Positions 1-9,401 of a stretch of DNA of 64,000 nucleotides are shown piece after piece (position 1 is the stretch's first letter; the number at the start of each line of letters is the position of its first letter). The position numbers were made by a program, and so were the translations under genes. This stretch comes from Bacteroidales bacterium (GTDB taxonomy: Bacteria; Bacteroidota; Bacteroidia; Bacteroidales; Paludibacteraceae), in the NCBI GenBank assembly GCA_022783865.1, contig JALFYY010000010.1, positions 62,001 through 126,000 of the forward strand. Reading direction: 5' to 3'. The notes beneath the pieces are model-generated. The model was not told the origin of the DNA and searched no databases. It saw nothing but the letters and a program-made list of their open reading frames with translations.

Positions 1-1
1 A

Positions 2-688
2 GCTGGCTACAATGCCGCTATCTCTGCCGATGGTAAAGAAGTAGTCTATCGTGAGACTTCTCTTGGTGCAGACCGTCTGCGTCGTTCCGCTTTGGTACGT
101 CAAGTTCTTGATACACGTAAGACTACCACAGTCCTGCAACCGACCCGCGACTTGGAAGGTTTCGCTATCCAAAACAATGCCGTAATGGCTGTTGATCGTA
201 AACAACTGAAAGCACGTGCCCTGAACGGTCAGAAACCCGTACAAGAAATGCCCGTTGTTTCTATCAAAGACCGCCAACTCATGATTACTGTCGCTGGCGA
301 GACCAAAGTCCTCTCTCCCAATGGAACAGATAAGAGTTACATCTGGCCCTCTGTTTCTCCCGACGGAACCAAGGTTTGCTATTATGTAGCCGGTAACGGT
401 GCTTGGGTTGCCAATATTGATGGTACAGCGCCCCAATTCATCGGACGTGACTGCCGTGCAGCCAAGTGGTACAACAACAATATCATTATCGGTATGGCAG
501 ACCACGACAATGGTCACGTAATGACGGCTTCTGACATCGTTGCCTATACTTTGGACGGAAAGCACCAAGTCCTCACCGATGGCACTAAGATAGCTATGTA
601 CCCCTATGTTTCTGCCGATGGTAGCAAGATCGTTTTCTCTACCGACAAAGGCGAAGCTTGGTTGATTAGTATTAACAGTGTTAAATGA
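2..688 (+). CDS. WD40-like (PD40) beta-propeller protein, 3' part
   Basis: The reading frame is open from the left edge, so the true start lies outside the window. The visible 228 residues hold repeated WPSVSPDGTKVCYY and YPYVSADGSKIVFS segments, the signature of PD40/TolB-like propeller blades. It was probably secreted or periplasmic, but the N-terminus is not visible. Its stop codon lies just before or overlaps (ATGA) the possible start of the amidase gene, so the two are probably co-transcribed. The propeller may recognise a ligand or cell-wall fragment; that is inference. Confidence 0.75.
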   Translation, partial: AGYNAAISADGKEVVYRETSLGADRLRRSALVRQVLDTRKTTTVLQPTRDLEGFAIQNNAVMAVDRKQLKARALNGQKPVQEMPVVSIKDRQLMITVAGETKVLSPNGTDKSYIWPSVSPDGTKVCYYVAGNGAWVANIDGTAPQFIGRDCRAAKWYNNNIIIGMADHDNGHVMTASDIVAYTLDGKHQVLTDGTKIAMYPYVSADGSKIVFSTDKGEAWLISINSVK

Positions 689-699
689 GTAGTCTGACT

Positions 700-3600
700 A
701 TGAAAAAGCAATTCTTATTGATTGTCGCGTTAGTTCTCACTACGTTGGCAGCAGGTGCCGCTGACCTCACAGGCAAGCGCATCTATATCAACCCGGGCCA
801 TGGTAGCTTCGGTCCTAACGACCGTCCTATGGCAACCATCCCTTATCCTAATCTTGCCGCAACCGGTATGCCCGATACTTGTGGCTTCTACGAGACCAAC
901 ACCAACCTTTGGAAATGTCTTGAGTTGGGTCGCAAGCTCGCTGAGGCAGGTGCAACCGTTGATTATTCCCGTACTGCCAATGGTCCTTGGCCCTATGTCT
1001 ATCCTTATACCGATTATTCTTATGAGGCTTATAAGGCACTGCCCGACTACGAAAAGTACAATCGTAATCTCTCCGAGATATGTGCCGAAGTGGAAGCCGG
1101 CAACTACGACTATTTTATCTCCGTTCACTCCAATGCTGCTACTGAGGGTACTTCTACTAACTATCCTGTGATACTCTTCCGTGGAACAGATGCAGGAGAA
1201 CAGATGGCAGGTGATAGCAAAACGCGTGGTACAACCGTATGGCCATATCTCTTCGAAGCTATGAATAGTGGCATCGATCCCTACTCTGCGTATAGCAAAA
1301 CCAATCCGAACGTTCGTGGTGATATCTCTTTCTATGGTAGCAGTAGTACCGGTGCTTTGGGCTATACCGGCTATCTCAGTGTACTCAAACATGGTTGCCC
1401 CGGTTTCTTGAGCGAAGGCTACTTCCATACCTATCAGCCTTCGCGTCACCGTGCTTTGAATCGTGATTACTGCCGTCAGGAAGGTATCCGTTATTTCCGT
1501 GGCATTATGGCTTACTATGGAGCAGACCCTGAAAGCACCGGCTATATCATGGGTACCGTAAAGGACTTGCACGAGAAGATTTCCCATAATCTGTTCAAAT
1601 ACACTCCTAAAACCAACGACCAATGGTTGCCTTGCAACGGTGCTGTCGTTACCTTGTATAAAGCAGGGGAAAAAGTGGCGGAATATACCGTGGATAACAA
1701 CTACAACGGTATCTTCTACTTCCCTGATTTGCAACCGGGTGCCGACTATACTTTGGATATTGCTTGTGAAGGCTACAAACCTTTGTCCGACGAGTATAAA
1801 ACGCCTATCACCGTAAAAGCAAACGAAACTGTCTATCCGATGGTTTATCTGGAAAGCGAAACCTACGAGCCGCCTACCGAAGTCTTCGAAGATTATCCCG
1901 ACTTATCTACGGTTGCTTATGCAAACATGCCTGCCAAGTTGGTGATGGAGAACAAAGGTACAACCGCTGTCGAAGGTATCGAAGGTACTGTCAAACGTAC
2001 TGTCATGACAGGCGATTCTACTGTCATTCTCTCTCACGCTGCCGATGGCACACCGCACCTCTATCTCTATAATCATGCTGCAAACACTCTGACTGCAATG
2101 TCTCTTGCCGGCATCACACCGTGCGATCCCGACAATAAGGGCGATTTCCTCTCTTTGTCAGATGTGGCGCTTACATGCGATGGCAAACTCCTTGGCTGTA
2201 ACTTCATAGAGAACCAATACGATGATGGCCAGGTAAACGGCGATCCCGAACACCAAGGTTACAAACGTGGTACCTTGCGTATCTACAAATGGGATAACTT
2301 CAGTGCTGACCCCGTAGAATGGGTAACTACCAAGAAATCTGCCAACCTCTATAATGCGGAAATGGGACATACTATGGTAGTCTATGGTTCTTCCGATGAT
2401 TGCAATATCATAGTTTCAGCCGCTTCCTTCTGGGGTGTGAAATCATTGTGGACATCCATACTCAATGTCGTGGATGGCAAATTGGCAAGCGATGATTTTC
2501 GTACTACCGGTGGTATCAAAGTGTTGGGTGAGACCGGTGTCGGCGAGAACTATATGTTCCAACTCTCTCCGCGTGGCAATAAACACAACTTTATTCTCGA
2601 TGCAGAGCGTATCGCTCCTACCGAATTGGCTCCTGTCCGCAGTACTGCTGCACCCGATACATTGGGTATCTTGCCGGCAGAAGCACTTGGCTTGCCGCTG
2701 GTTAACTCTTCTTACTTTGTTTATGCCGGCAAAGCCGTTATGGTAGCACCTTACACCAATGCCGAAAACAAAGTGGCAGGTGTGCGTATGTTCGATATTA
2801 CCAACGGTCTGACCAATGCCAAACCTGTCGTTGCCAATATGGATTTGGAGACTCCTGTCGAAGCTGCTTATGCTACGGCTGCAGTAAAAGTAGTGGGTAT
2901 GGACTTCATTGTTCGCCTCATCACTGATGCTCAGGTAACCACTTTCACCACACAGGGCGTAGAACAGCCTGTTGTAGCGGGTATCTATGCTTACGGACTG
3001 AATGTCGAACTCAATGATGATGAAACCGAATACACTTTCTCATGGACGGCTAACGCTGCCGCTGTTGCAGGTAATATCATATTCTCGCAAATGGGTAAAG
3101 AAGTCGGTCGTATGCCATTGACCTCGCTCAATAAGGGTGTCAATACTATGACGGTTAAGGTAGCCGACCTCCCCGGTTATACTGCTACTGAGACCACTTG
3201 GGCAATCCAACTCGAAGGCGAAGCCATCAGTAATATAGGTGTTATTTATGGTCAGTCCAAAGCCGACCTGGGTATGACGCGTGTATTCAATACGGTGGAT
3301 ATCTCGCCTGAATCTGACTATTTCGGACGTATCTATCTCTTTGACCGTAAGGCAGCCAGCGTACCGGAAAATGGCTTGTATGTAATCAATCAGGATTATA
3401 CTCGTCTGAACACTGCTCCTTATGTGGGTGGACGGACTTTTGGCTCTCCTTATCGTATCGGTATCGATGCCGAAGGTACGGTCTATGTTGCCGACTGGTC
3501 TGACGGACACTCCGGTATCTATGTAGTGAATCCTGCCGACTTGGAAGGTGCTTACACTGCTTTCTTCCAAGGTACAGCGGATAAGAATGGTTTGTGGACC

Positions 3601-5232
3601 AATGCCGATGGTGTAGAGATGGGCTCTTCTACCGCAGGTTGCCATGTCTATGGCACAGGTGCAGCCACCAAGTTGTTGGTTTACAACGAAGACCCGGGTA
3701 ATACATTGCCTACCAATGGTCTCTGTGTTTACAATATCGGTCAAACTGATGGTACGATTGCACATGCATGGGACAAAGCACCGTCGCAGAAGATTACTTT
3801 TGCTGGTCAGGCCAATACCGAAGGTAATGTTTGGGGATGCTCGCATGGTGTTTGGGTAAGCCAGAACCGTACAGCAGGTCAGAACAACTCCGGTGCTACT
3901 TCTCTCCGTTTCTATACATGGGATGGCGAATGCACTTTCTCGTCGGCTGATGACCTCTATAATGAAATTATTATCGGCTCGTTCGGTTCTGCCTTTGCGT
4001 TGTCTGCAGATGAGAGTATGTTAGTGCTCAATGGTGCTGACAACAATTTCCAGGTATTCGATATCGCATGGAATGCTGATACACCGGTACTCACGCTTCG
4101 TTATTCTTACAAACATAGTTGTGGTACGGCTTACAACAATTCCTTCCGTCAGTTGAATTTCGACTACGCAGGCAACCTTGTAGCTACCGGTGATCCGGGT
4201 ATGTATATCTTTACTCTTCCTCGTGAAAACAATATCACTACCGTTCCTGCTAAGCATACTCTGACCGTTCAGAAACCTTTCAGCGGTAATGTGGAAGGTG
4301 TGATACTCGACCAAGAAGCCATTGTTCTCGGTCGTGGCAAGAAAGCAACATTGGTGGCTACTGTTATGCCGGAGCAGGCTGAGAACAAAACTGTTATGTG
4401 GATGTCTTCTAATAAGGAAGTGGCTAAAGTAAAAGACGGTGTGGTTGAAGCTATCGCTCCGGGTGAAGCACAAGTCACGGTTATTACGCTCGAAGGTATG
4501 TTGCAGGCATCTTGCAAGGTAACTGTTCGCGTGGATATGGAAGGTGTGGCACTCGATAAGACCGATGAAACCCTTGTGGAAGGCAATAAACTTACACTCA
4601 CTCCTGTCTTCACTCCTACCGATGCTACCAACCAAAAGGTTGCTTGGGCATCTGACAATGAGGCTGTTGCTACGGTTGCCAATGGAGTCGTTACTGCTGT
4701 AGCGGCTGGTGAAGCCAATATCACGGTTACCACCGAAGAAGGTGGATTTACGGCGACTTGCCGCATCATTGTTACGCCTGTAGCAGTTACAGGTGTGGAA
4801 CTTGATAAAGCTACGCTCGAATTGGTAGTACCTGAAACGGCAACTTTGGTGGCTACCGTTACTCCTGAGAATGCTGCCAATAAGAATGTTGTTTGGTCGT
4901 CCGACAACGAAGCAGTCGCTACTGTAGCCGATGGGGTAGTAACGGCTGTAGCCGAAGGTGAAGCAATCATTACGGTTACTACCGAAGATGGCAATTTCAC
5001 CGCTACTTGTAAAGTGACGGTTACTATCCACGACGGTCTCTTGCAAATCACGCTTGACGGTATCTTCTATAGCCAAGGCATTATCCATAACAACAATAAT
5101 ATTGCCTTATGGGTTTACAATGTCAATGGCCAGTTGGTGGCTACCGGCAATACCGATATCGATATGACTTCCATGCCGCAAGGTGTTTACGTTGTCCGTA
5201 CCGCCCAAGGCTCGCTCAAGTTCATCAAATGA
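700..5232 (+). CDS. Secreted N-acetylmuramoyl-L-alanine amidase with Big_2 repeats and T9SS sorting domain
   Basis: Very large secreted protein, about 1510 residues. I chose the ATG at 700 because it begins a clean signal peptide (MKKQFLLIVALVLTTLAAGAA); an in-frame ATG at 685 is possible. The amidase_3 zinc-site motifs are visible: NPGHG, the Glu of FYETNTN, the His of SVHSNA, and SEGYFHTY. This indicates cleavage of the peptide stem from peptidoglycan. Next come a carboxypeptidase-regulatory-like beta domain (about residues 280-390), a long propeller-like middle, and three Big_2 Ig-like repeats (about 1200-1440). A type A T9SS C-terminal sorting domain ends in GVYVVRTAQGSLKFIK. It should be exported by T9SS and attached to the surface or released. 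A strong terminator follows. Confidence 0.85.
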   Translation: MKKQFLLIVALVLTTLAAGAADLTGKRIYINPGHGSFGPNDRPMATIPYPNLAATGMPDTCGFYETNTNLWKCLELGRKLAEAGATVDYSRTANGPWPYVYPYTDYSYEAYKALPDYEKYNRNLSEICAEVEAGNYDYFISVHSNAATEGTSTNYPVILFRGTDAGEQMAGDSKTRGTTVWPYLFEAMNSGIDPYSAYSKTNPNVRGDISFYGSSSTGALGYTGYLSVLKHGCPGFLSEGYFHTYQPSRHRALNRDYCRQEGIRYFRGIMAYYGADPESTGYIMGTVKDLHEKISHNLFKYTPKTNDQWLPCNGAVVTLYKAGEKVAEYTVDNNYNGIFYFPDLQPGADYTLDIACEGYKPLSDEYKTPITVKANETVYPMVYLESETYEPPTEVFEDYPDLSTVAYANMPAKLVMENKGTTAVEGIEGTVKRTVMTGDSTVILSHAADGTPHLYLYNHAANTLTAMSLAGITPCDPDNKGDFLSLSDVALTCDGKLLGCNFIENQYDDGQVNGDPEHQGYKRGTLRIYKWDNFSADPVEWVTTKKSANLYNAEMGHTMVVYGSSDDCNIIVSAASFWGVKSLWTSILNVVDGKLASDDFRTTGGIKVLGETGVGENYMFQLSPRGNKHNFILDAERIAPTELAPVRSTAAPDTLGILPAEALGLPLVNSSYFVYAGKAVMVAPYTNAENKVAGVRMFDITNGLTNAKPVVANMDLETPVEAAYATAAVKVVGMDFIVRLITDAQVTTFTTQGVEQPVVAGIYAYGLNVELNDDETEYTFSWTANAAAVAGNIIFSQMGKEVGRMPLTSLNKGVNTMTVKVADLPGYTATETTWAIQLEGEAISNIGVIYGQSKADLGMTRVFNTVDISPESDYFGRIYLFDRKAASVPENGLYVINQDYTRLNTAPYVGGRTFGSPYRIGIDAEGTVYVADWSDGHSGIYVVNPADLEGAYTAFFQGTADKNGLWTNADGVEMGSSTAGCHVYGTGAATKLLVYNEDPGNTLPTNGLCVYNIGQTDGTIAHAWDKAPSQKITFAGQANTEGNVWGCSHGVWVSQNRTAGQNNSGATSLRFYTWDGECTFSSADDLYNEIIIGSFGSAFALSADESMLVLNGADNNFQVFDIAWNADTPVLTLRYSYKHSCGTAYNNSFRQLNFDYAGNLVATGDPGMYIFTLPRENNITTVPAKHTLTVQKPFSGNVEGVILDQEAIVLGRGKKATLVATVMPEQAENKTVMWMSSNKEVAKVKDGVVEAIAPGEAQVTVITLEGMLQASCKVTVRVDMEGVALDKTDETLVEGNKLTLTPVFTPTDATNQKVAWASDNEAVATVANGVVTAVAAGEANITVTTEEGGFTATCRIIVTPVAVTGVELDKATLELVVPETATLVATVTPENAANKNVVWSSDNEAVATVADGVVTAVAEGEAIITVTTEDGNFTATCKVTVTIHDGLLQITLDGIFYSQGIIHNNNNIALWVYNVNGQLVATGNTDIDMTSMPQGVYVVRTAQGSLKFIK

Positions 5233-5250
5233 TGATAATCATCCGAATCA

Positions 5251-5284
5251 AAAAGGAGACATAGCACTATGTCTCCTTTTTTTT
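5251..5284 (+). terminator. Intrinsic terminator after the amidase gene
   Basis: A perfect 13-bp stem (AAAAGGAGACATA / TATGTCTCCTTTT) with a GCAC loop runs straight into a T tract, 19 bp after the amidase stop. Confidence 0.9.
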
Positions 5285-5353
5285 GATGGTGTTATGTAGA
5301 GATATAGTGTGCCTCGTCTGAGTAACTAAATAATTGACTAACTGCCTAATTAT

Positions 5354-5377
5354 GTAGCGGCGGGGCGTGCCCCGTCT
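5354..5377. repeat. 24-nt palindromic repeat (REP), degenerate copy
   Basis: Member of the dispersed family GTAGAGACGGGGC-GTGCCCCGTCT. This copy keeps the CGGGGC/GCCCCG core stem but has GCGGC in place of AGACG on the left arm. A second small palindrome (GGGCG/CGCCC) follows at 5402-5415 and a third (TACGCC/GGCGTA) at 5505-5518. The whole 495-bp gap before rpsP is a mosaic of such modules. Confidence 0.75.
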
Positions 5378-5421
5378 AAATAGTCCGATAATATTGCCGA
5401 GGGGCGTTCCGCCCGTATAAT

Positions 5422-5454
5422 ATAACCCTTGTATAATCCCTGTATAACCCTTGC
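5422..5454. repeat. 3 x 11-bp tandem array
   Basis: Three exact-length 11-bp units: ATAACCCTTGT, ATAATCCCTGT, ATAACCCTTGC. A diverged inverted copy lies at 32692-32724. One of six intergenic arrays in the window with an 11-bp period. Confidence 0.75.
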
Positions 5455-5548
5455 GAGGGGTGCCCGAAACCTGCGCAAAGGATGCTGTGGCTCCCCCGCC
5501 CGCATACGCCGAGGCGTACATTTGTCCCGATAAGGCAATATTAGGCCC

Positions 5549-5575
5549 AATATTAACTATTAATTATTAACTATT
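5549..5575. repeat. AT-rich dispersed repeat (AATATTAACTATTAATTATT type)
   Basis: Consists of AATATTAACTATTAATTA followed by TTAACTATT. Near-identical copies occur at 31193-31217 and 50989-51014. Diverged copies lie at 17278, 49700 and 57528. Confidence 0.7.
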
Positions 5576-5630
5576 TGTTAAAGATTACGGAAAATTGGTG
5601 CAAATTGTTGTGTATTCGGAAATAATGTTG

Positions 5631-5638
5631 TACTTTTG
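5631..5638 (+). promoter_or_regulatory. Promoter -7 box (TACTTTTG) for rpsP
   Basis: TACTTTTG fits the Bacteroidetes TAnnTTTG -7 box. It sits 90 bp before rpsP and gives a leader of roughly 80 nt. Confidence 0.65.
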
Positions 5639-5727
5639 CAACGCTTTTCGTGAAAAAGCAATAGAATTTATATTAACCCGGGTAAGTAACTCAGAGTAGT
5701 TATAACTCACTAAAAGCACATTGAATA

Positions 5728-6252
5728 ATGGCAACAAAAATTCGTTTGGCTCGTCATGGCCACAAAGACTATGCTTACTATCACATCGTAGTGGCAGATA
5801 GTCGTGCACCGCGTGATGGTAAGTTTATTGAGCGTATTGGTTCTTACAATCCTAACACCAATCCTGCTACGGTAGATCTCGATTTCGCCCGTGCATTGTA
5901 TTGGGTAGGCGTAGGTGCACAACCTACCGACACCGTACGCAACATCCTTTCGGGTGAAGGCGTAATGCTTATGCACCACTTGAACGGCGGTGTTAAGAAA
6001 GGCGCATTCGACGAAGCTGAAGCTCAAAAGCGTTTCGATGCTTGGAAAGCACAGAAAGATGCTAAGAATGGCAAAATCAGCCAAGCTGAAGCTGACAAGA
6101 AAGCTCAAATCGAAAAAGAGCGTTTGGCAGCCGAAGTAGAAACCAACAAAGCGAAAGCAGCCGAACTGGCAAAGAAAAAACAGGAAGCCCTCGAAGCAGA
6201 AGCTGCTGCCGCAGCTGAAGAAACTGCCGAAGAAGCACCTGCAGCTGAATAA
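5728..6252 (+). CDS. rpsP: 30S ribosomal protein S16 with C-terminal extension
   Basis: Component of the small ribosomal subunit. The first ~85 residues carry the S16 core ([25 protein letters not shown]). The rest, to residue 174, is an Ala/Glu/Lys-rich helical tail ending in [11 protein letters not shown], the extended form found in Bacteroidetes (most bacterial S16 are 80-90 aa). It is monocistronic, with its own promoter at 5631 and a terminator at 6275. Confidence 0.97.
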   Translation: MATKIRLARHGHKDYAYYHIVVADSRAPRDGKFIERIGSYNPNTNPATVDLDFARALYWVGVGAQPTDTVRNILSGEGVMLMHHLNGGVKKGAFDEAEAQKRFDAWKAQKDAKNGKISQAEADKKAQIEKERLAAEVETNKAKAAELAKKKQEALEAEAAAAAEETAEEAPAAE

Positions 6253-6274
6253 GTATTGGTTTCGCTCATTACTG

Positions 6275-6307
6275 AAAGTCCAAAGCAATAATGTTTTGGA
6301 CTTTTTT
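6275..6307 (+). terminator. Intrinsic terminator of rpsP
   Basis: AAGTCCAAA pairs with TTTTGGACTT, followed by a T run. Confidence 0.85.
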
Positions 6308-6328
6308 GTGTGTGTCAGGTTTTATTTG

Positions 6329-6336
6329 TACCTTTG
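6329..6336 (+). promoter_or_regulatory. Promoter -7 box (TACCTTTG)
   Basis: Canonical TACCTTTG between the rpsP terminator and the EpsG-like gene, 54 bp before its ATG. Confidence 0.65.
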
Positions 6337-6390
6337 ACACGATTTTCGGAAGAAGTGCATTGTTGAACCAAAATCGTATCACACTAACCA

Positions 6391-7602
6391 ATGTCGTTGG
6401 CAACTGTCATATCAATCATTCTTTTGCTGCTGGGTTTGTCAGATGGACTTACAACACGCATGCCGCGCTTGCAACGGGATATATTCTATGTGGCATTTTT
6501 CCTGACTTGGTTTTTGTGCATTATCAAATACTACTATGGTTCCGACACCGTCAACTATGTCCGTTTCTACGAACATGTTCCGCACTATACCTATGTCCTG
6601 GCTCATTCGGCTGAACTTACATTCGAAACGGGCTTTGCCGTATTTTGCAGTGTGTTGCACTCGTGGGGAGTTTCCTATTATTGGATGACTGCCATTGTTT
6701 CTACCGTCTATTTCGTGGCACTCTATTTCCTGTTGCGGATGATTCCGCAGGGACGCACTTTTGCTTTGATGATAGTCTTTGTTCTCGATGCGAACCTTCC
6801 TATGGTACAACTCCGTCAATGTATGGCTGTTGCGTTCTTCATACTGATGGTGCTGTCGCTGCAGAACAAACGCTATCTGCTGACGGCTTTGTTTGTCATA
6901 CTGGCTTGCAGCTTCCACCGTTCGGGCATATTTATGGTCGCACTGACGCTGTTCTTCTCTGTCTTACATAGCAAGACGATTCCGCTTTATCTCTATCAGT
7001 TGCTTATATTCGTATTGGCAATACTGATTATCATACCGTTATATAAAGTTATTGCTCCTGTCGTGCGCCTTTTGCCCTTCCCTGATGAATATGCCGATAC
7101 GATTGTGCTCCACTTCCGCAAAGGACGGCAAGTGCAGATGGTGTTCTTTATTTATATGACGGCTGTGGTGTGCCTTGCACACTATGTCCAATACCGGAAG
7201 ACATTGTTTTCTACTGTCGGAATCGTCACTGTCATTGGTCTTGTCTTTATGGTGTCGTTCTATCAGTTCTTCTTCTTGCTGAACCGGATACGCTCGTATT
7301 TCCTGCCTTTTGTAGTTGTCTATATCTTCCGTTTGCTCTCTGATAAAGATGCTCTTCAAATACCGTACGCTGCTTTGCTAAAACAAACGGCGGCTGTTGT
7401 CATCTATGTGCTGATGCTCCATGCCACGTATCGGTCCTATACCAACAATCATCAGTTGATTAGCAACCCCTCCAATATGTGTACAGTCTTCGAATTGCTC
7501 CATGCCGACAAACATGCCGTGCAAAGCCGGCAAATGCAATTGGCGGAGAATTATTGGCGATACGACTATATGAAGCACGATGTGCAAAACCAGATAAAAT
7601 AA
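6391..7602 (+). CDS. EpsG-family polysaccharide polymerase-like membrane protein
   Basis: Integral membrane protein of 403 residues with about 10 hydrophobic segments. The layout fits the EpsG family: an early GSDTVNYVRFYEH loop, the Arg/Gln segment VQLRQCMAVAFF, and the CSFHRSGIF motif near residue 180. EpsG-like proteins are thought to polymerise or export surface polysaccharide repeat units at the inner membrane. The glycosyltransferase 6 bp downstream supports a two-gene glycan unit. No other polysaccharide genes follow, so it may belong to a dispersed pathway. Confidence 0.75.
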   Translation: MSLATVISIILLLLGLSDGLTTRMPRLQRDIFYVAFFLTWFLCIIKYYYGSDTVNYVRFYEHVPHYTYVLAHSAELTFETGFAVFCSVLHSWGVSYYWMTAIVSTVYFVALYFLLRMIPQGRTFALMIVFVLDANLPMVQLRQCMAVAFFILMVLSLQNKRYLLTALFVILACSFHRSGIFMVALTLFFSVLHSKTIPLYLYQLLIFVLAILIIIPLYKVIAPVVRLLPFPDEYADTIVLHFRKGRQVQMVFFIYMTAVVCLAHYVQYRKTLFSTVGIVTVIGLVFMVSFYQFFFLLNRIRSYFLPFVVVYIFRLLSDKDALQIPYAALLKQTAAVVIYVLMLHATYRSYTNNHQLISNPSNMCTVFELLHADKHAVQSRQMQLAENYWRYDYMKHDVQNQIK

Positions 7603-7608
7603 TGAGCT

Positions 7609-8418
7609 ATGTTCAATGCGTCCATCGTTTTGTATAAACCTGATATCCGGCAACTGGCACATGCTGTGTCCTTGTTGTTGGAAGTGGATGGGTTGCACAA
7701 GCTTTATCTGATCGACAACTCGCCTGTGCAGATACCTGATTTGCCCGTTTCATCGGAAAAATTGGAGTATGTCTATGTTGGTAGGAATCTTGGCTATGGA
7801 GCCGGCAATAATATCGCTCTCCGCAAAACTGTCGAAGAGGATATTCCTTTCCATTTAGTGCTGAATGCCGATGTGAGTTTCAATCCGGGTGATATTGGGC
7901 GGATGATTCACTATATGCAACAACATCCGGAAGTGGGCAGTATGATGCCCAAAGTAATTTATCCCGATGGCGAATTGCAATATCTTTGCAAACTGCTCCC
8001 AACGCCGCTTGATTTGTTCGGACGGCGTTTTTTGCCGGGCAGTTGGCTGGAACGGCGGATGAACCGTTTCGAACTGCGTTTTACGGGCTATAGCCGACAG
8101 ATGAATATCCCGTATCTGTCCGGCTGTTTTATGTTGCTCAATACTATGGCGCTGAAACAAGTGGGTATATTCGATGAACGTTTCTTTATGTATCCTGAGG
8201 ATATCGATCTTACACGCCGTATCCACCGCTCGTTTCTGACGCTTTTCTATCCCGAAGTAACCATTGTGCACCATCATGAAAAAGCTTCCTATAAGAATAG
8301 GAAGCTTCTGTGGGTGCATATTGTGAATATATGCAGGTATTTCAATAAATACGGTTGGTTCTGTGATAAAGAGCGCCGCCGCGTAAACCGTGCTACATTG
8401 TCATCAGTCGGTAAGTGA
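7609..8418 (+). CDS. Glycosyltransferase family 2 (rhamnosyltransferase-like)
   Basis: GT-A fold enzyme of 269 residues that should transfer a sugar from a nucleotide donor to a growing surface glycan. Visible motifs are the N-terminal FNASIVLYKPD, GRNLGYGAGNNIAL (acceptor loop), LVLNADVSF (DXD equivalent) and the late MYPEDIDLTRRIHR (ED motif). This layout is typical of the WbbL/rhamnosyltransferase group. It is co-transcribed with the EpsG-like gene. Its last 26 bp overlap the 3' end of the convergent antiporter gene. Confidence 0.82.
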   Translation: MFNASIVLYKPDIRQLAHAVSLLLEVDGLHKLYLIDNSPVQIPDLPVSSEKLEYVYVGRNLGYGAGNNIALRKTVEEDIPFHLVLNADVSFNPGDIGRMIHYMQQHPEVGSMMPKVIYPDGELQYLCKLLPTPLDLFGRRFLPGSWLERRMNRFELRFTGYSRQMNIPYLSGCFMLLNTMALKQVGIFDERFFMYPEDIDLTRRIHRSFLTLFYPEVTIVHHHEKASYKNRKLLWVHIVNICRYFNKYGWFCDKERRRVNRATLSSVGK

Positions 8419-9388
8419 GATAGCCTGCATAGATTAATACGAGCAGCATCCCTTCCCATCGTTTTACTTCCCGTTCTTTGTTCGTTTCTACGAATATCCA
8501 CACCAATGCACAGCCGAGTGCGGCAAGAAATGCATCTACTGCCAGACCGTCATAAGCGGGTAGCGGGTGAATAACACTGCTGACACCCAATACAAAGAAT
8601 ACGTTGAAGATATTGCTGCCTATCACGTTGCCTAATGCCAGGTCGCTGTTCTTTTTGAAGGCGGCAACCACCGATGTAGCCAGTTCCGGAAGCGATGTGC
8701 CCAATGCCACAACCGTCAATCCGATAATGGCATCTGATATGCCCAAGTCAGTGGCAATCTTCACAGAAGATTTCACGATCATTTCTCCGCCGCAAACCAA
8801 AAGCAGTAGTCCGAAAACTATGAGAACCAAGGCTTTCCATACTTTCATCGGACGATAGTTGCCGGCTTGTATAGTGCTTGGAGCCACTTTGGCACGGCGG
8901 AATGTAAGCACCATGAAAATCACAAAGAAAATCAATAGTACAATGCCTTCGCCACGCCCTATACCGGCTGTGCCGTTGCCAAACAAGTTATCGGCTGCTA
9001 CAAATAACAACACTAACAGCCCTGCTGCCATGGCAAACGGAATATCAAACTTACGGGAAGATTTTTGTGACGCAACAGGATATACAATGGCTGTCAATCC
9101 TAAGATAATAAATACGTTGATGGTATTGCTGCCCAGAATGTTCGTAATGGCAATATCCGTCGTACCGTGCGCCACCGATACAAGATTGACAATCATCTCC
9201 GGCATCGAAGTACCGAAAGCCACTATCGTCAATCCGATTACCAAATCGGAAACCTGATAGCGTTTGGCAATACCCGAAGCACCGTCCACTAACCAATCTG
9301 CACCTAATATGAGGAACACAAAACCTGCTACCAATATGGCAGCCAGTGCATACGGGTTTTGCAGCCATGGAGTTATAAAATCAAACAT
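8393..9388 (-). CDS. Calcium/sodium antiporter (CaCA family, YrbG-like)
   Basis: Inner-membrane cation exchanger of 331 residues. Two homologous halves each hold a CaCA alpha-repeat: GLTIVAFGTSMPEMIVN plus LGSNTINVFIILG in the first, GLTVVALGTSLPELATS plus IGSNIFNVFFVLG in the second. The acidic residues in GTSxPE are the cation-binding ones in the family. It starts 13 bp after ychF stops and is probably read through from it. Confidence 0.93.
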   Translation of the reverse strand: MFDFITPWLQNPYALAAILVAGFVFLILGADWLVDGASGIAKRYQVSDLVIGLTIVAFGTSMPEMIVNLVSVAHGTTDIAITNILGSNTINVFIILGLTAIVYPVASQKSSRKFDIPFAMAAGLLVLLFVAADNLFGNGTAGIGRGEGIVLLIFFVIFMVLTFRRAKVAPSTIQAGNYRPMKVWKALVLIVFGLLLLVCGGEMIVKSSVKIATDLGISDAIIGLTVVALGTSLPELATSVVAAFKKNSDLALGNVIGSNIFNVFFVLGVSSVIHPLPAYDGLAVDAFLAALGCALVWIFVETNKEREVKRWEGMLLVLIYAGYLTYRLMTM

Positions 9389-9401
9389 CGTCTTACCTTG
9401 T

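Noticed and set aside
4021..5088. Long antisense frame (355 aa) opposite the amidase Big_2 repeats, and 730-1734 opposite its catalytic domain
   Set aside because: These mirror the sense codon pattern of a strongly supported secreted protein; no recognisable motif, signal or promoter on that strand.
5267..5550. Small minus-strand ORFs in the gap before rpsP
   Set aside because: They run through the terminator and palindromic repeats and have repeat-derived, low-quality sequence.
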